Shown in pieces: positions 16,973-25,087 of a DNA stretch of 64,000 bases (positions within the stretch are counted from its first letter, which is position 1; the number at the start of each line of letters is the position of its first letter). Made by a program: the position numbers and the translations under genes. The notes below the pieces were generated by a model. The model had not been told where the DNA came from and did not search any database. It was given only the letters and a program-made list of their open reading frames with translations. Origin of the DNA: Streptomyces narbonensis (GTDB taxonomy: Bacteria; Actinomycetota; Actinomycetes; Streptomycetales; Streptomycetaceae); contig NZ_BMSF01000006.1 in NCBI RefSeq assembly GCF_014649015.1, forward strand, positions 124,001-188,000, in the 5' to 3' direction.

Positions 16973-18610
16973 ATGCCGGACCACTCTGTGATCACCGCCG
17001 AAGCCATGGCCTCGGCCGCCCTGAACGACCCGCAGTTCCACGTCCCGGCACGGCCCAGGCTCCGGCGCGGGCTCTCCCTGCACCACACGGCCGAGGCCCT
17101 CGTCGTCGAGGGGACGCCCAAGAAGCAGCTGCTGCGCGGCGCCGCCGCCCGGGAACTGCTGCCCCGGATGCTCCCCCTGCTCGACGGCAGCCGTGGCCAC
17201 GAGGACGTGGCCGAGGCCCTGGGAATCCCGGCCGGCACCGTCTTCAAGGCCCTCTCCCTGCTGTGGACCTGCGGTCTGATCGAGGAGGCCGCGTCCCCGG
17301 CGTCGGCCGCCCGGGCCGCGGCGGTGCCCGACGCGCTCGCAGACTTCCTCTCCCGTATCGGCGACTCCACCGGGGCCAACCACGCCTGGGAGGAGGCCCT
17401 GGACCGGCTGGCCCGGGCCCGGGTCGAGGTCTTCGGCACCGGCCTCCTGGCCGAGGCCGCCCGCCGCCACCTCGCCGGCTCCCTCGTGGACACCGGTACC
17501 GACGGCGACAGCGACGGTGGCAGCGGCCTCGCACCGGCGCCCGGCACCACCCTCGCCGTCGCCGCCGGGCTCGACCCGGCCGCCTCCGAGGAGCTCGCCG
17601 CCGCCTGCGCCGAGACCGGCACACCGCTGATCCGGCTCGCGCTCACCGGCCGCACCGCCCACCTCGGGCCGTACGTCGACCTCGCCTTCACGCCCTGCCT
17701 GGCCTGCCGCACCGCCGAGGACGCGACGGACGACCGGCCCCCGCTGCCCGGGGACGCCGAACTGGCCGCCGCGCTCTTCGCCCGCGACCTCTTCGCGCTG
17801 CTCTCGCGGAGCACCCCCAGCCCACTGCCCTCCCAGTGGCGCACGGTCGACCTGGCGGACCTCTCCCAGCAGCGCCGCTCGGCCGCCACCCGGCCCGGCT
17901 GCCCCCACTGCTCGGCGGCCCCGGGCGACCCGGTCGACCCGCCGCTCGCCGCGCGCTACGAGGCGGCGATCGCCTTCCCGCCCCGGGAGTACGCCGACGG
18001 CAAGGCCCACCAGGCCCACTACAAGCCCTCGAACATCGCCCTGCAGAACGACGAGAAGACCTGGCCCGTCGCGGCGGCCGTACCCCTCCCGGAACCCCCG
18101 CTCGCCTCGCTGCGCTCCCCGTCGCCGGCCCTCATCGACGACCGGACCGCCGCACTGCTCCTCGCCGTCACCGCCGGCCGCAGGGCTCTGCTGCCCGGCC
18201 GCGTGCAGCGGTGGACGGCGAGCGGCGGGAACATCGGCTCCGTCGTCGCCCACCTCGTCGTCCGTGACGTGCCCGGTCTGGAGCCCGGCGTCTACGGCTA
18301 CGTGGCCTCCGAGCACCGGCTGGCCAGGCTCGCCGCCGACCCCGGCGCCATCCCCGGCGAGGCGCCGCTGACAGTCGTGCTCACCGGCGACTTCACCAAG
18401 GTCGCCAAGAAGTACGCGGCGTTTGCCCTGCGCATCGTCCTGCTCGACGCCGGCTGCGCCACCGCCACGCTGCGCTCCGCGGCGGCCGCGCTGGACCTGC
18501 CGATCGCGATCCGCACCCGCTGGGACGACCTCGCGGTCGCCGCGGCCCTGGGGATCGACCCCGACCTGGAACCGATCACCACCCTCGTCGACCTGGGAGG
18601 AGCCCCGTGA
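16973..18610 (+). CDS. RRE / E1-like / SagB-type nitroreductase fusion
   Basis: A 545-residue fusion. Residues about 30-105 look like a RiPP recognition element or winged helix (ELLPRMLPLLDGSRGHEDVA). Residues about 148-250 resemble an E1-like domain with C242/C245 (CLAC), and a second pair C310/C313 (CPHC) follows. From about 345 to the end is an FMN nitroreductase of the SagB/ThcOx type (HYKPSNIALQND, SPSPALIDDR, GNIGSVVAHLV), which would oxidise azolines to azoles. The first two parts would bind the leader peptide and the YcaO enzyme. AAAGGAGG before the ATG fixes the start. Fusion of leader binding to the dehydrogenase, not to the cyclodehydratase, is the odd point. Confidence 0.75.
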   Translation: MPDHSVITAEAMASAALNDPQFHVPARPRLRRGLSLHHTAEALVVEGTPKKQLLRGAAARELLPRMLPLLDGSRGHEDVAEALGIPAGTVFKALSLLWTCGLIEEAASPASAARAAAVPDALADFLSRIGDSTGANHAWEEALDRLARARVEVFGTGLLAEAARRHLAGSLVDTGTDGDSDGGSGLAPAPGTTLAVAAGLDPAASEELAAACAETGTPLIRLALTGRTAHLGPYVDLAFTPCLACRTAEDATDDRPPLPGDAELAAALFARDLFALLSRSTPSPLPSQWRTVDLADLSQQRRSAATRPGCPHCSAAPGDPVDPPLAARYEAAIAFPPREYADGKAHQAHYKPSNIALQNDEKTWPVAAAVPLPEPPLASLRSPSPALIDDRTAALLLAVTAGRRALLPGRVQRWTASGGNIGSVVAHLVVRDVPGLEPGVYGYVASEHRLARLAADPGAIPGEAPLTVVLTGDFTKVAKKYAAFALRIVLLDAGCATATLRSAAAALDLPIAIRTRWDDLAVAAALGIDPDLEPITTLVDLGGAP

Positions 18611-19482
18611 GCGCCCCGCACGAACTGGCCATGGACATGCTGGCGTCCTTCCGCGAGCAGCGCGGCTCCGCCGCGGCCACGGCACTCGCCGAACGCCCGC
18701 CGACCGCCCCCGCCGGAACCGGTCTCGCCGGAACCGCCCCCGCAGGAACCGCGCCCGCAGGAACCGCGCCCGCAGGAACCGCGCCCGCAGGAACCGCGCC
18801 CGCAGGAACCGCGCCCGCAGGAACCGCGCCCGCAGGAACCGCCCCCGCCGGAACCGCACGTGCCGGGCAGGTGCCCGCACCGGTGGCGATCGGACCGGCC
18901 GTCACGGTCGCTCCGTACACCCACCGGACCGTGCCCCACGACCTCCTGACCACCCTGGAGAACCGGCGTTCCCTGCGCGGCTTCTCCCAGGAGCCGCTGC
19001 CCGCCGGACTGCTGGCCGGCATCATGGCCCGGGCCCTGGACCTCGACGAGAGGGACGGCGACGACGCGGACTGCCCGCTCGAACTCACCGTCGTCGCCCA
19101 CCGGTTGACCGGAGTGACCCCCGCCGTCCACCGCTTCGACCCTGCGGCGTCCTCCTTCACCCCGGTGATGGAACTGCCCACCGGAGCGGCCCGCTACGGA
19201 CTGACCTTGCAGCCGGAGTTCTCCGACGCCGCCGCGATCGTCTCGATCGGCGTACCCCTGGACGCCGCGGTCCACCGCCACGGCGGGCACGGCTACCGGC
19301 TGCTGCTCACCCGCGCCGGCTCCGCCGCGTACGCGATGTGGCTGGACGGCGTCGCCCACGGACTGGTCGGCAGCGTCTTCGCCGGCTTCATCCCGGCGGC
19401 CGTCCGTGGCCCGCTGCTCAGCGACGGGACGAGCCGCCAGCAGATCTTCGCGCTGGCCCTGGGCCTGCCGCCGGCCCCCTGA
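18607..19482 (+). CDS. Second SagB-like nitroreductase with a Gly-Thr-Ala-Pro-Ala linker
   Basis: A 291-residue protein whose GTG start overlaps the previous stop. Residues 1-38 form a short helical head. Residues about 38-85 are a run of GTAPA repeats that looks like a flexible linker. Residues about 105-291 form a nitroreductase-like domain with the FMN-binding start ENRRSLRGF and a late SAAYAMWLDGVAHGLVGSVF helix. It probably works with the 545-residue fusion as a pair, as SagB-like proteins often dimerise. It could be a non-catalytic half of the oxidase. Confidence 0.75.
   Translation: MSAPHELAMDMLASFREQRGSAAATALAERPPTAPAGTGLAGTAPAGTAPAGTAPAGTAPAGTAPAGTAPAGTAPAGTAPAGTARAGQVPAPVAIGPAVTVAPYTHRTVPHDLLTTLENRRSLRGFSQEPLPAGLLAGIMARALDLDERDGDDADCPLELTVVAHRLTGVTPAVHRFDPAASSFTPVMELPTGAARYGLTLQPEFSDAAAIVSIGVPLDAAVHRHGGHGYRLLLTRAGSAAYAMWLDGVAHGLVGSVFAGFIPAAVRGPLLSDGTSRQQIFALALGLPPAP
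18730..18864 (+). repeat. 15-base tandem repeat inside the second SagB-like gene
   Basis: Nine copies of GGAACCGCGCCCGCA or close variants start every 15 bases from 18730 to 18850. The middle copies are identical, which suggests recent expansion. The unit is five codons, so copy changes keep the frame and only alter linker length. Confidence 0.9.
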
Positions 19483-19548
19483 GACTTCCCGCCCCGACCG
19501 GGTGCGGGAGCCCTTACCCACCGCATGACACCTGAGGAGGTGCCTCGC

Positions 19549-19713
19549 ATGGAGGACATCGAGCTGTACGCCGTCGACGCCGAGGAACTGGCGATCGAGG
19601 AGCTGCCCGAGGGCAACGCCCTCGCGAGCTGGGCGTCCGCCGGTTCCGCTTCGACCGCGTCCTGCCCGGCGACGTCCGCGTCGTCCGTCAGCAGCGCGTC
19701 CACCTACGGGTGA
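19549..19713 (+). CDS. RiPP precursor peptide 1
   Basis: A 54-residue precursor. The leader (about 1-26) is acidic, with YAVDAEELAIEELPEG, and ends at NAL/AS. The core (from about 27) is almost only Ser, Ala, Thr and Gly, with one Cys in the motif AGSASTASCP and a C-terminal STYG. Ser and Thr are substrates for the LanB-type dehydratase, and Cys and some Ser/Thr for the YcaO enzyme. GAGGAGG lies eight bases before the ATG at 19549, so I reject the longer start at 19525. It is nearly the same as precursor 2. Confidence 0.88.
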   Translation: MEDIELYAVDAEELAIEELPEGNALASWASAGSASTASCPATSASSVSSASTYG

Positions 19714-19781
19714 TCCGAAGCCCCCAGGCCGGCCCGCCCGGCCGTCCCCACCGCACCGCACACCGAAGGGAGGTGAACACC

Positions 19782-19949
19782 ATGGAGAACAACATCGAGC
19801 TCTACGTCATCGACGGTGACGAGCTGGCCATCGAGGAGCTCCCGGAGGGCAACGCCCTCGGCTGCTTCTTCTGCGCCGGATCCGCTTCGACCGCGTCCTG
19901 CCCCGGCACGTCCGCGGCCACCGCGTCGTCCGCGTCGACGATCGGCTGA
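19782..19949 (+). CDS. RiPP precursor peptide 2
   Basis: A 55-residue precursor and close paralogue of precursor 1: shared DELAIEELPEGNAL leader end and shared AGSASTASCP core motif. Its core starts GCFFCAGS, so it has three cysteines where precursor 1 has one. It ends SSASTIG. GAAGGGAGGTGA lies just before the ATG at 19782. The pair looks like a recent duplication with selected change at the core start. Confidence 0.88.
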   Translation: MENNIELYVIDGDELAIEELPEGNALGCFFCAGSASTASCPGTSAATASSASTIG

Positions 19950-20025
19950 CCCCCGGTCAGTACCCCTCCACAGCCGTGACGACTACCCGTCGCCGGCTAC
20001 CCGTTACGCAGAAAGGATTCCCCGG

Positions 20026-20211
20026 ATGAAGGACTTCGACGACCTCGAACTGGACCTGTCCGCCGACGAGCTGGCCTCGGACGCGCTCGGTCTCGAGCCC
20101 CTGAAGGAGGGCGTCGCCCTCGGCACCTGGGCGACCGCCGGCACCGCCTCGACGGCCTCGTGCCCGACGAGCACCGCCTCCTCCTCCGCGAGCGCCTCCA
20201 GCTTCGGCTGA
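20026..20211 (+). CDS. RiPP precursor peptide 3
   Basis: A 61-residue precursor. The leader is longer and less similar (DLELDLSADELASDALGLEP, then LKEGVALG). The core starts TWATAGTASTASCP and continues with Ser/Ala/Thr to ASSFG, so it keeps the same core plan with Thr in some Ser places. GAAAGGA is positioned before the ATG at 20026. It contains one cysteine. Confidence 0.87.
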   Translation: MKDFDDLELDLSADELASDALGLEPLKEGVALGTWATAGTASTASCPTSTASSSASASSFG

Positions 20212-20266
20212 TCCCGCCCGCGAAGGCACCCGCACCACCACACCCACCCGAAAGGAAGCGAACCCC

Positions 20267-20446
20267 ATGAACGAGAACCTCGACAACGAGCTCGAGCTGT
20301 GGTCGGAGTCCCTCGACCTGGAGGTCCTCCAGGACGCCGTCAGCCCCGGCTTCACCACCGCGTTCTGCGGCGCCTGCGCCGGCTCGGCCAGCTGCCCCGT
20401 CGGCTGTGTCGGCTCGATGAGCAGCGTCTCCAGCCAGGGCGGCTGA
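20267..20446 (+). CDS. RiPP precursor peptide 4 (cysteine-rich, divergent)
   Basis: A 59-residue precursor that a 60-residue cutoff would miss. The leader is MNENLDNELELWSESLDLE then VLQDAVSPG. The core contains FCGACAGSASCPVGCVGS and ends SSVSSQGG, with four cysteines against one or three in the others. The shared AGSASCP marks it as a member of the set. GAAAGGAAGCG precedes the ATG at 20267. It is last in the row and is followed by a strong hairpin terminator. Confidence 0.85.
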   Translation: MNENLDNELELWSESLDLEVLQDAVSPGFTTAFCGACAGSASCPVGCVGSMSSVSSQGG

Positions 20447-20460
20447 TCAGCAGCTCGGAT

Positions 20461-20501
20461 CCCTGGGCTCCGGGGTGGTCCTAGTACCCCGGGGCCCAGG
20501 G
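20461..20501 (+). terminator. Strong hairpin after the precursor genes
   Basis: A 15-base stem (CCCTGGGCTCCGGGG at 20461-20475 with CCCCGGGGCCCAGGG at 20487-20501, one G-T pair) around an 11-base loop. It lies 14 bases after the stop of precursor 4. It probably limits transcription into the processing genes, so that precursor transcripts are more abundant than enzyme transcripts. Confidence 0.8.
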
Positions 20502-20528
20502 CCCCAACGCCTGTCCGGCAGGCAAAGC

Positions 20529-20551
20529 CCGGTCCGCTTTTCCCGGACCGG
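20529..20551 (+). promoter_or_regulatory. Inverted repeat before the protease gene
   Basis: CCGGTCCG (20529-20536) and CGGACCGG (20544-20551) form a perfect eight-base inverted repeat with a seven-base centre, 85 bases before the next start. It may be a second terminator stem or an operator for the processing genes. Confidence 0.45.
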
Positions 20552-20635
20552 ACTGCACCAGACACGACCAGATTAGAGCCAGGCGGCCCGGCACGGTAGC
20601 GGACCGGCCGCCGCTGCGGAGGGAGGAACCGCGCC

Positions 20636-21742
20636 GTGGACACGTGCACCGCACCCAAGCTCCGGGAGGATCTGGAGATCATCCGGGGGATGGACGACCA
20701 CCCCTTGATGTTCGATCCGAAGGGCGGGACCTACCACCGGCTGACCAAGTCGGCGGCGGCGCTGCTCCGCCAGTTCGACGGAGCGCACTCGCTGGACGAG
20801 CTCTCGGCCCTGATGGCCGAGCGCCGGGGCGTCCCCGCCGAGGGCGTACGCGGAGAGCTCACCGCCTTCGTCGACGAGTTGAGCCGCAGCGGCCTCCTCG
20901 TCGGAACCGAAGCGGAGCGGGAACCCAAGAAGCGCGCCGGCGGCCGCTTCGGCACCAGCATGCTCATGCCCCGATTCGTCATCACCCGCTCGCTCCCCAA
21001 GGTCCTGGAACCGGTGGCCCGGCTGCTGCGCCCGGTCCCGGCCCGGCTGTCGGTCGGCGTCTTCGCCGGCGGCGGCGTCCTCGGCATCCTGCTCGGCCTC
21101 TACGCGGTCCTGACCTCGGCCCCGCCGGCCAAGGACCTGCTGGGGACCGGAACCCTCGTCGCCATCGCGCTGATGTTCCTCCAGATCCTCGTGCACGAGA
21201 GCGCGCACGCCATGGTCTGCCAGGTGCTCAAGGTGCCCGTGCGGGGCCTGGGAGTGGCGCTGCTCTTCTACTTCATGCCGCTCGCCTACGTCGACCGCAC
21301 CGACGCCTACCGCGTCCGCTCCCGGGGCGGCCGGGTCCTGCTCGCCGTCGCCGGACCGCTCAGCGACGGCTGGTTCACCGGAGCCGCCGCCCTGCTCGTG
21401 CTCACCGCGGACGGGCCGGTCGCGCAGGTCGCCGGAGCACTGCTGATCTTCCAGATGCTCAATCTGGTCACCAACATCAACCCGATGCTCCCGAGCGATG
21501 GTTACGCGGCGCTGGAGGCCGGCTTCGGTCTCGTCGACGCGCGGGGCCGCGCCTTCACCCTGCTCAAGCACCGCCTGCTGGGCCGCCCCCTGCCGGGCTT
21601 CCTGGAGCGGATGCCGGCCCGCAGCCGCCGGCTGCACGTCACGTACGGCATCGTGTGCTGTGTCTACACCGTGGCGCTCGGCTTCTTCGTCGTCCAGTCC
21701 CTGATCTGGTCGTTCGAGCTGGTCGGACGGTCGATGCCGTGA
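20636..21742 (+). CDS. PqqD-like/M50 zinc metalloprotease of the RiPP cluster
   Basis: A 368-residue membrane protease. Residues about 1-92 look like a PqqD-type leader-binding domain (FDPKGGTYHRLTKSAAALLRQF cut short here as FDPKGG and LLRQFDG). Several membrane segments follow, with the zinc motif HESAH at 187-191 and the second M50 motif NPMLPSDGY at 282-290. It would cut the leader from the modified peptide at the membrane. The GTG start has GGAGGGAGGAA upstream. Its stop overlaps the LanB start, so processing and dehydration genes are coupled. Confidence 0.88.
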   Translation: MDTCTAPKLREDLEIIRGMDDHPLMFDPKGGTYHRLTKSAAALLRQFDGAHSLDELSALMAERRGVPAEGVRGELTAFVDELSRSGLLVGTEAEREPKKRAGGRFGTSMLMPRFVITRSLPKVLEPVARLLRPVPARLSVGVFAGGGVLGILLGLYAVLTSAPPAKDLLGTGTLVAIALMFLQILVHESAHAMVCQVLKVPVRGLGVALLFYFMPLAYVDRTDAYRVRSRGGRVLLAVAGPLSDGWFTGAAALLVLTADGPVAQVAGALLIFQMLNLVTNINPMLPSDGYAALEAGFGLVDARGRAFTLLKHRLLGRPLPGFLERMPARSRRLHVTYGIVCCVYTVALGFFVVQSLIWSFELVGRSMP

Positions 21743-24204
21743 CCGCCCCCGAGATCTCCGGACCGCTGCTGACCCGGGTGGGCGGTCTGCCCACCGAGGC
21801 CCTGGACCTCACCGGGGCGGCGACGCGGCGGGCGATCGCCGAGGCCGCCGACGCGCACGCCGAACTGGAGCGCCGGCGGACCGCCGTGGAGGACGCCTGC
21901 TTCCCGCTGGTGCCCCTCCTGGACGACGAAGTGCCGCTGCGGCGGCAGGTGCTGGCCGCCAAGCGGGCCGCGCACCGGCTGCGCGCCCTGCCGTGGGGCG
22001 GCGAACTTCCGCCCCGTATAGCCGAGCTGGCCGGACCCGACGCGGTCGCGGAGTTCCTCGGCTGGCAGGCGGCCGTACGGCTGCGCGACGAGACCGCCCG
22101 GCGGCTCGACGCCCTGCTCGCCGAGGACCGGGCGGCGGCCCCGGCCGCACTCGCCGGCCACCTCGCCGATCCGGGCTTCGCCCGGGCCGCCGCCCTCGCC
22201 GCCCCCGACTGGCTGCGCCACGGCCGCCCTCGCCGCCGCCCCGCCGAGACCCGGAACCTGCGCACGCTCTACTCGTACGTGTCCCGGGCGGCCGTGAAGA
22301 CCAGCCCGTTCTCGACGCTGACCACGGTCGGCGAGGCCGGCGCCCCCGTCTCCACCGGCAGGCCCCCCGCCCACAGCTACGCCGCCACCGCCCTCGCCCA
22401 GCTCGCCCTGCGCTGCCTGGCCCGGGAGGCCGCCACCGCCGGGCTGCTGCGCTACCGGCTCGCGCCGGTCCGGCCCGGGGGCCCCGAGGCGCCGCGCGGG
22501 CTCGTCCTGCTGCCCGAGCCCGTCGCCGACGGCGGTCTCGCCTGGCGGCTCGACCGGGTCGTGGAGGCCGATCACGCGGTGCCCTGGCTGGCCGGCTTCG
22601 CATCCGACGCCGAACACTCCCTGGACGTGCTGCTGTCCGGCCTCGGCGGCCCCGACCCCTTCCGCCGCTTCCGGCGGCTCCTCGACACCGGGCTGATCGC
22701 ACCCGTACCGCCCTGGCGGCGCGGCGGCGACCCGGTGGGGGCCGTGGCGGAGCTGCTCGCGGACCTTCCCGAGCAGGGGGACGGAGGCGGGATCGCGGGC
22801 GAGGTAAGGGAGTTGAGGGACTCGGCCGCGGCGCTCGCAGCCGCCGGCGAGGACGAGCGCACCGAGACGCTCACCCGGGCCCGCCGCACGGCCCGGAGCT
22901 GGGCCCGGCGGGCCGGTCTCGACCGGTTCGACTCCGGGGAGGTGCTGTACGAGGACGTGGCGAGCGACCTCGCCCTGCCGCGGCTCCTCGACGTGCCGGA
23001 GGTCCGGTCCGATCTGACCGAACTGGGCCGCCGCATGCGGCCGTTCGTCTTCCGCTCGCACCTCTACGACGTGCTCGTGGACCGCTTCACGGCCGAGTAC
23101 GGACCGGGCGGGACCTGCACCGACGTCCTCGGTTTCCTCATGCGTGTCGCCGTCGACGGCGACTCCCAGCCCGACCTCGACAAGGCCTCCGTCGCCGACC
23201 GCGCCGAGCGGGAGACCGCGGGGGAGCGGGCCTGGCTGCCGGTCGGGCCGAGCAGCGCGCCGCCTGCCGCTGCGGTGCTGTTCCAGCTCGCCGCAAGTGG
23301 CCAGGAGGCCGTGCGCGGCGGCGACTACCGGCTGGTGGTCAACCAGTTCAACCCCGGTACGGGCGGGCTCGTGACCCGCTTCGGGGGGATCCTCGGCGAA
23401 GGCTTCCGCGAGCGGCTGCGCGCCCACGTCCGGGCCTGCTGGCCCGGCCGGACCTGCCGGGAGCTCGTGCTGTGGACGGAGATCAACACGGCCCAGTCGC
23501 GGTCGGCCGGCCTGCTGCCGCCGCTGCTGCTGCCCGGCGAGACCCCGGCGGCCGACGGCCTCGACCTGGCCGACACCGTCCTCACGCACGACCCCGCCGA
23601 AGGGACCCTCGCGCTGCGCGACCGCGGTGGCGACCCCGTGGGGCTCGCCTACCTCGGGCTCGTCCCGCCGCACCTCTTCCCGCCGTTCGCCCGGCTGTTG
23701 GCCGTGCTCGCGGACCCGTGGGTCAACGGCTCGCCGCACTCGGACTACGTCCTGCCGTTCGGACTCCAGGAGCAGCGCACCGACCAGGTGGTGCCGTCGG
23801 CGCGGGACGGCTTCGGCCGCGTCACGGTCTCCCGCGCCTCGTGGGTCGTCCCGGCGGCCGAGCTGCCGGTGCCGAGGCCGGGCGAGAGCGATGCCGAGAC
23901 CGTCCTGCGCGCCGAGGAGTTCCGGCGTGCGCACGGTCTGCCGGAGGAGGTCTTCTGCCATCGGCTGACCGGCTTCGGACCGGGGGACCAGGGCACGGAC
24001 CGCAAGCCCCTGTGGGTGTCGCTGGCCTCCCCGCTCTCGCTGTCCGTACTCGCCCAGTGGGCCGGTCCGGCCACGGGCCACCTGCGTCTGGTCGAGGCGC
24101 TGCCGGTCAGGTCCGCGCACCCGCTGCGGGACGCGGAGGGCGGCACGCGCGCCGCCGAGCACATCGCGCTGCTGCGTTGGCGGCGCCCGGAGGAGGAAAC
24201 ATGA
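21739..24204 (+). CDS. LanB-type dehydratase, tRNA-dependent glutamylation part
   Basis: An 821-residue protein of the lantibiotic dehydratase N-terminal type, which adds glutamate from glutamyl-tRNA to Ser and Thr. Typical pieces are AVKTSPFSTLT (the tRNA/glutamate site region), DRFDSGEVLYEDV, GFLMRVAVDGDSQ and a late NPGTGGLVTRFGG. It lacks the SpaB_C elimination domain, which is encoded by the next gene, so this is a split LanB as in goadsporin and thiopeptide clusters. The GTG start overlaps the protease stop. Confidence 0.88.
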   Translation: MTAPEISGPLLTRVGGLPTEALDLTGAATRRAIAEAADAHAELERRRTAVEDACFPLVPLLDDEVPLRRQVLAAKRAAHRLRALPWGGELPPRIAELAGPDAVAEFLGWQAAVRLRDETARRLDALLAEDRAAAPAALAGHLADPGFARAAALAAPDWLRHGRPRRRPAETRNLRTLYSYVSRAAVKTSPFSTLTTVGEAGAPVSTGRPPAHSYAATALAQLALRCLAREAATAGLLRYRLAPVRPGGPEAPRGLVLLPEPVADGGLAWRLDRVVEADHAVPWLAGFASDAEHSLDVLLSGLGGPDPFRRFRRLLDTGLIAPVPPWRRGGDPVGAVAELLADLPEQGDGGGIAGEVRELRDSAAALAAAGEDERTETLTRARRTARSWARRAGLDRFDSGEVLYEDVASDLALPRLLDVPEVRSDLTELGRRMRPFVFRSHLYDVLVDRFTAEYGPGGTCTDVLGFLMRVAVDGDSQPDLDKASVADRAERETAGERAWLPVGPSSAPPAAAVLFQLAASGQEAVRGGDYRLVVNQFNPGTGGLVTRFGGILGEGFRERLRAHVRACWPGRTCRELVLWTEINTAQSRSAGLLPPLLLPGETPAADGLDLADTVLTHDPAEGTLALRDRGGDPVGLAYLGLVPPHLFPPFARLLAVLADPWVNGSPHSDYVLPFGLQEQRTDQVVPSARDGFGRVTVSRASWVVPAAELPVPRPGESDAETVLRAEEFRRAHGLPEEVFCHRLTGFGPGDQGTDRKPLWVSLASPLSLSVLAQWAGPATGHLRLVEALPVRSAHPLRDAEGGTRAAEHIALLRWRRPEEET

Positions 24205-25076
24205 GCACGACCGTTCCCCGGCGGGACTGGTGGTACGTACGGGTCTACCCGGGCGGTCCCCGGCTCATGGACGCCGCGGTCCGCACCCTCGTGCCCTGGC
24301 TGGCCGGGCAGGCCGGGAGGCTGGGCAGCGAGGACTGGTTCTTCATCAGGTACTGGGATGCCACCGGCCATCACGTGCGGCTGCGGCTGCGCGCCGGGGC
24401 CGATGCGGTGGACGCGCTGGACGCCGTCGCCCGCGAGGAGCTCACCGGTCTGCTGGACACCCTGGAGGAGCGGCCCGCGGACTCCGTCGGCCTGCTGCCC
24501 GGCGTGCTGCCGGCCGGCTCGCCGACGCGCGGCATCACCCCCGCGTTGTACGCGCCGGAATCGGCCAAGTACGGCGGTCCGGACGGGGTCGCCCTCGCCG
24601 AACGCATCTTCCGGCTGGACAGCGATTTCTGCGCCCGGCTCGACCTCGCGGGCCTGCCCCGGCGGTACGAACGGGCCGCGCACGCCGTCTACTTCGCCCG
24701 GGCGCTCACCGCGCGGGTGCTGACCGAGGAGGAGCGGGACGTCTTCTGGGTCCGGCACCGCACCCGGTGGGGCTGGCAGCTGCGCCTGGCCGCCGGCGGG
24801 GAGCCGCTCCGGCCCCTGCTCGGCGGCCTCTCGGCGGGCGTGCGGGAGCAGGGCGTGCCCGCGCCGGGCGTGCGGGAGCGGATCGACGCGCACGCCGACG
24901 CGTTGGCCGAACTCCTCCTGCGGGCCCCCGGCTCACGGGACCATCAGGTGCTCCATCACCTGCACATGGTGATGAACAGGCTGGGCTTCCCGCCCGGCGA
25001 GGAAGCGGCGCTCGGCATGCTGGCGGGACAGACCGCCAGGAAACCGGCGGCTGCCGCCGGTGCGGTGCCCGGATGA
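24201..25076 (+). CDS. SpaB_C / thiopeptide-type biosynthesis protein (LanB elimination part or cyclase)
   Basis: A 291-residue protein with the SpaB_C pattern: WWYVRVYPGG at the start, WFFIRYWD-x-GHHVRLRLR, a central YAPESAKYGGPDG, and a late HMVMNRLGF. In split LanB systems it removes glutamate to leave dehydroalanine or dehydrobutyrine. Relatives act as [4+2] cyclases in thiopeptides. Only one such gene is present here, and elimination is needed for any product, so I favour elimination. GAGGAGGAAAC before the ATG is an excellent ribosome site. The start overlaps the LanB stop. Confidence 0.83.
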   Translation: MSTTVPRRDWWYVRVYPGGPRLMDAAVRTLVPWLAGQAGRLGSEDWFFIRYWDATGHHVRLRLRAGADAVDALDAVAREELTGLLDTLEERPADSVGLLPGVLPAGSPTRGITPALYAPESAKYGGPDGVALAERIFRLDSDFCARLDLAGLPRRYERAAHAVYFARALTARVLTEEERDVFWVRHRTRWGWQLRLAAGGEPLRPLLGGLSAGVREQGVPAPGVRERIDAHADALAELLLRAPGSRDHQVLHHLHMVMNRLGFPPGEEAALGMLAGQTARKPAAAAGAVPG

Positions 25077-25087
25077 GAGGAACGGCT

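Noticed and set aside
14335..18880. Very long leftward frames opposite the RiPP genes
   Set aside because: High GC leaves few stop codons. These frames are Arg/Gly/Ala-rich, have no domains and oppose well-supported genes.
19525..19548. Earlier start for precursor 1
   Set aside because: The frame from 19525 runs through the GAGGAGG ribosome site; the leader similarity with precursor 2 starts at 19549.
24201..25076. Thiopeptide [4+2] cyclase as first reading of the SpaB_C protein
   Set aside because: Only one SpaB_C gene is present and the split LanB needs an elimination partner. A cyclase role cannot be excluded, but it is less likely.
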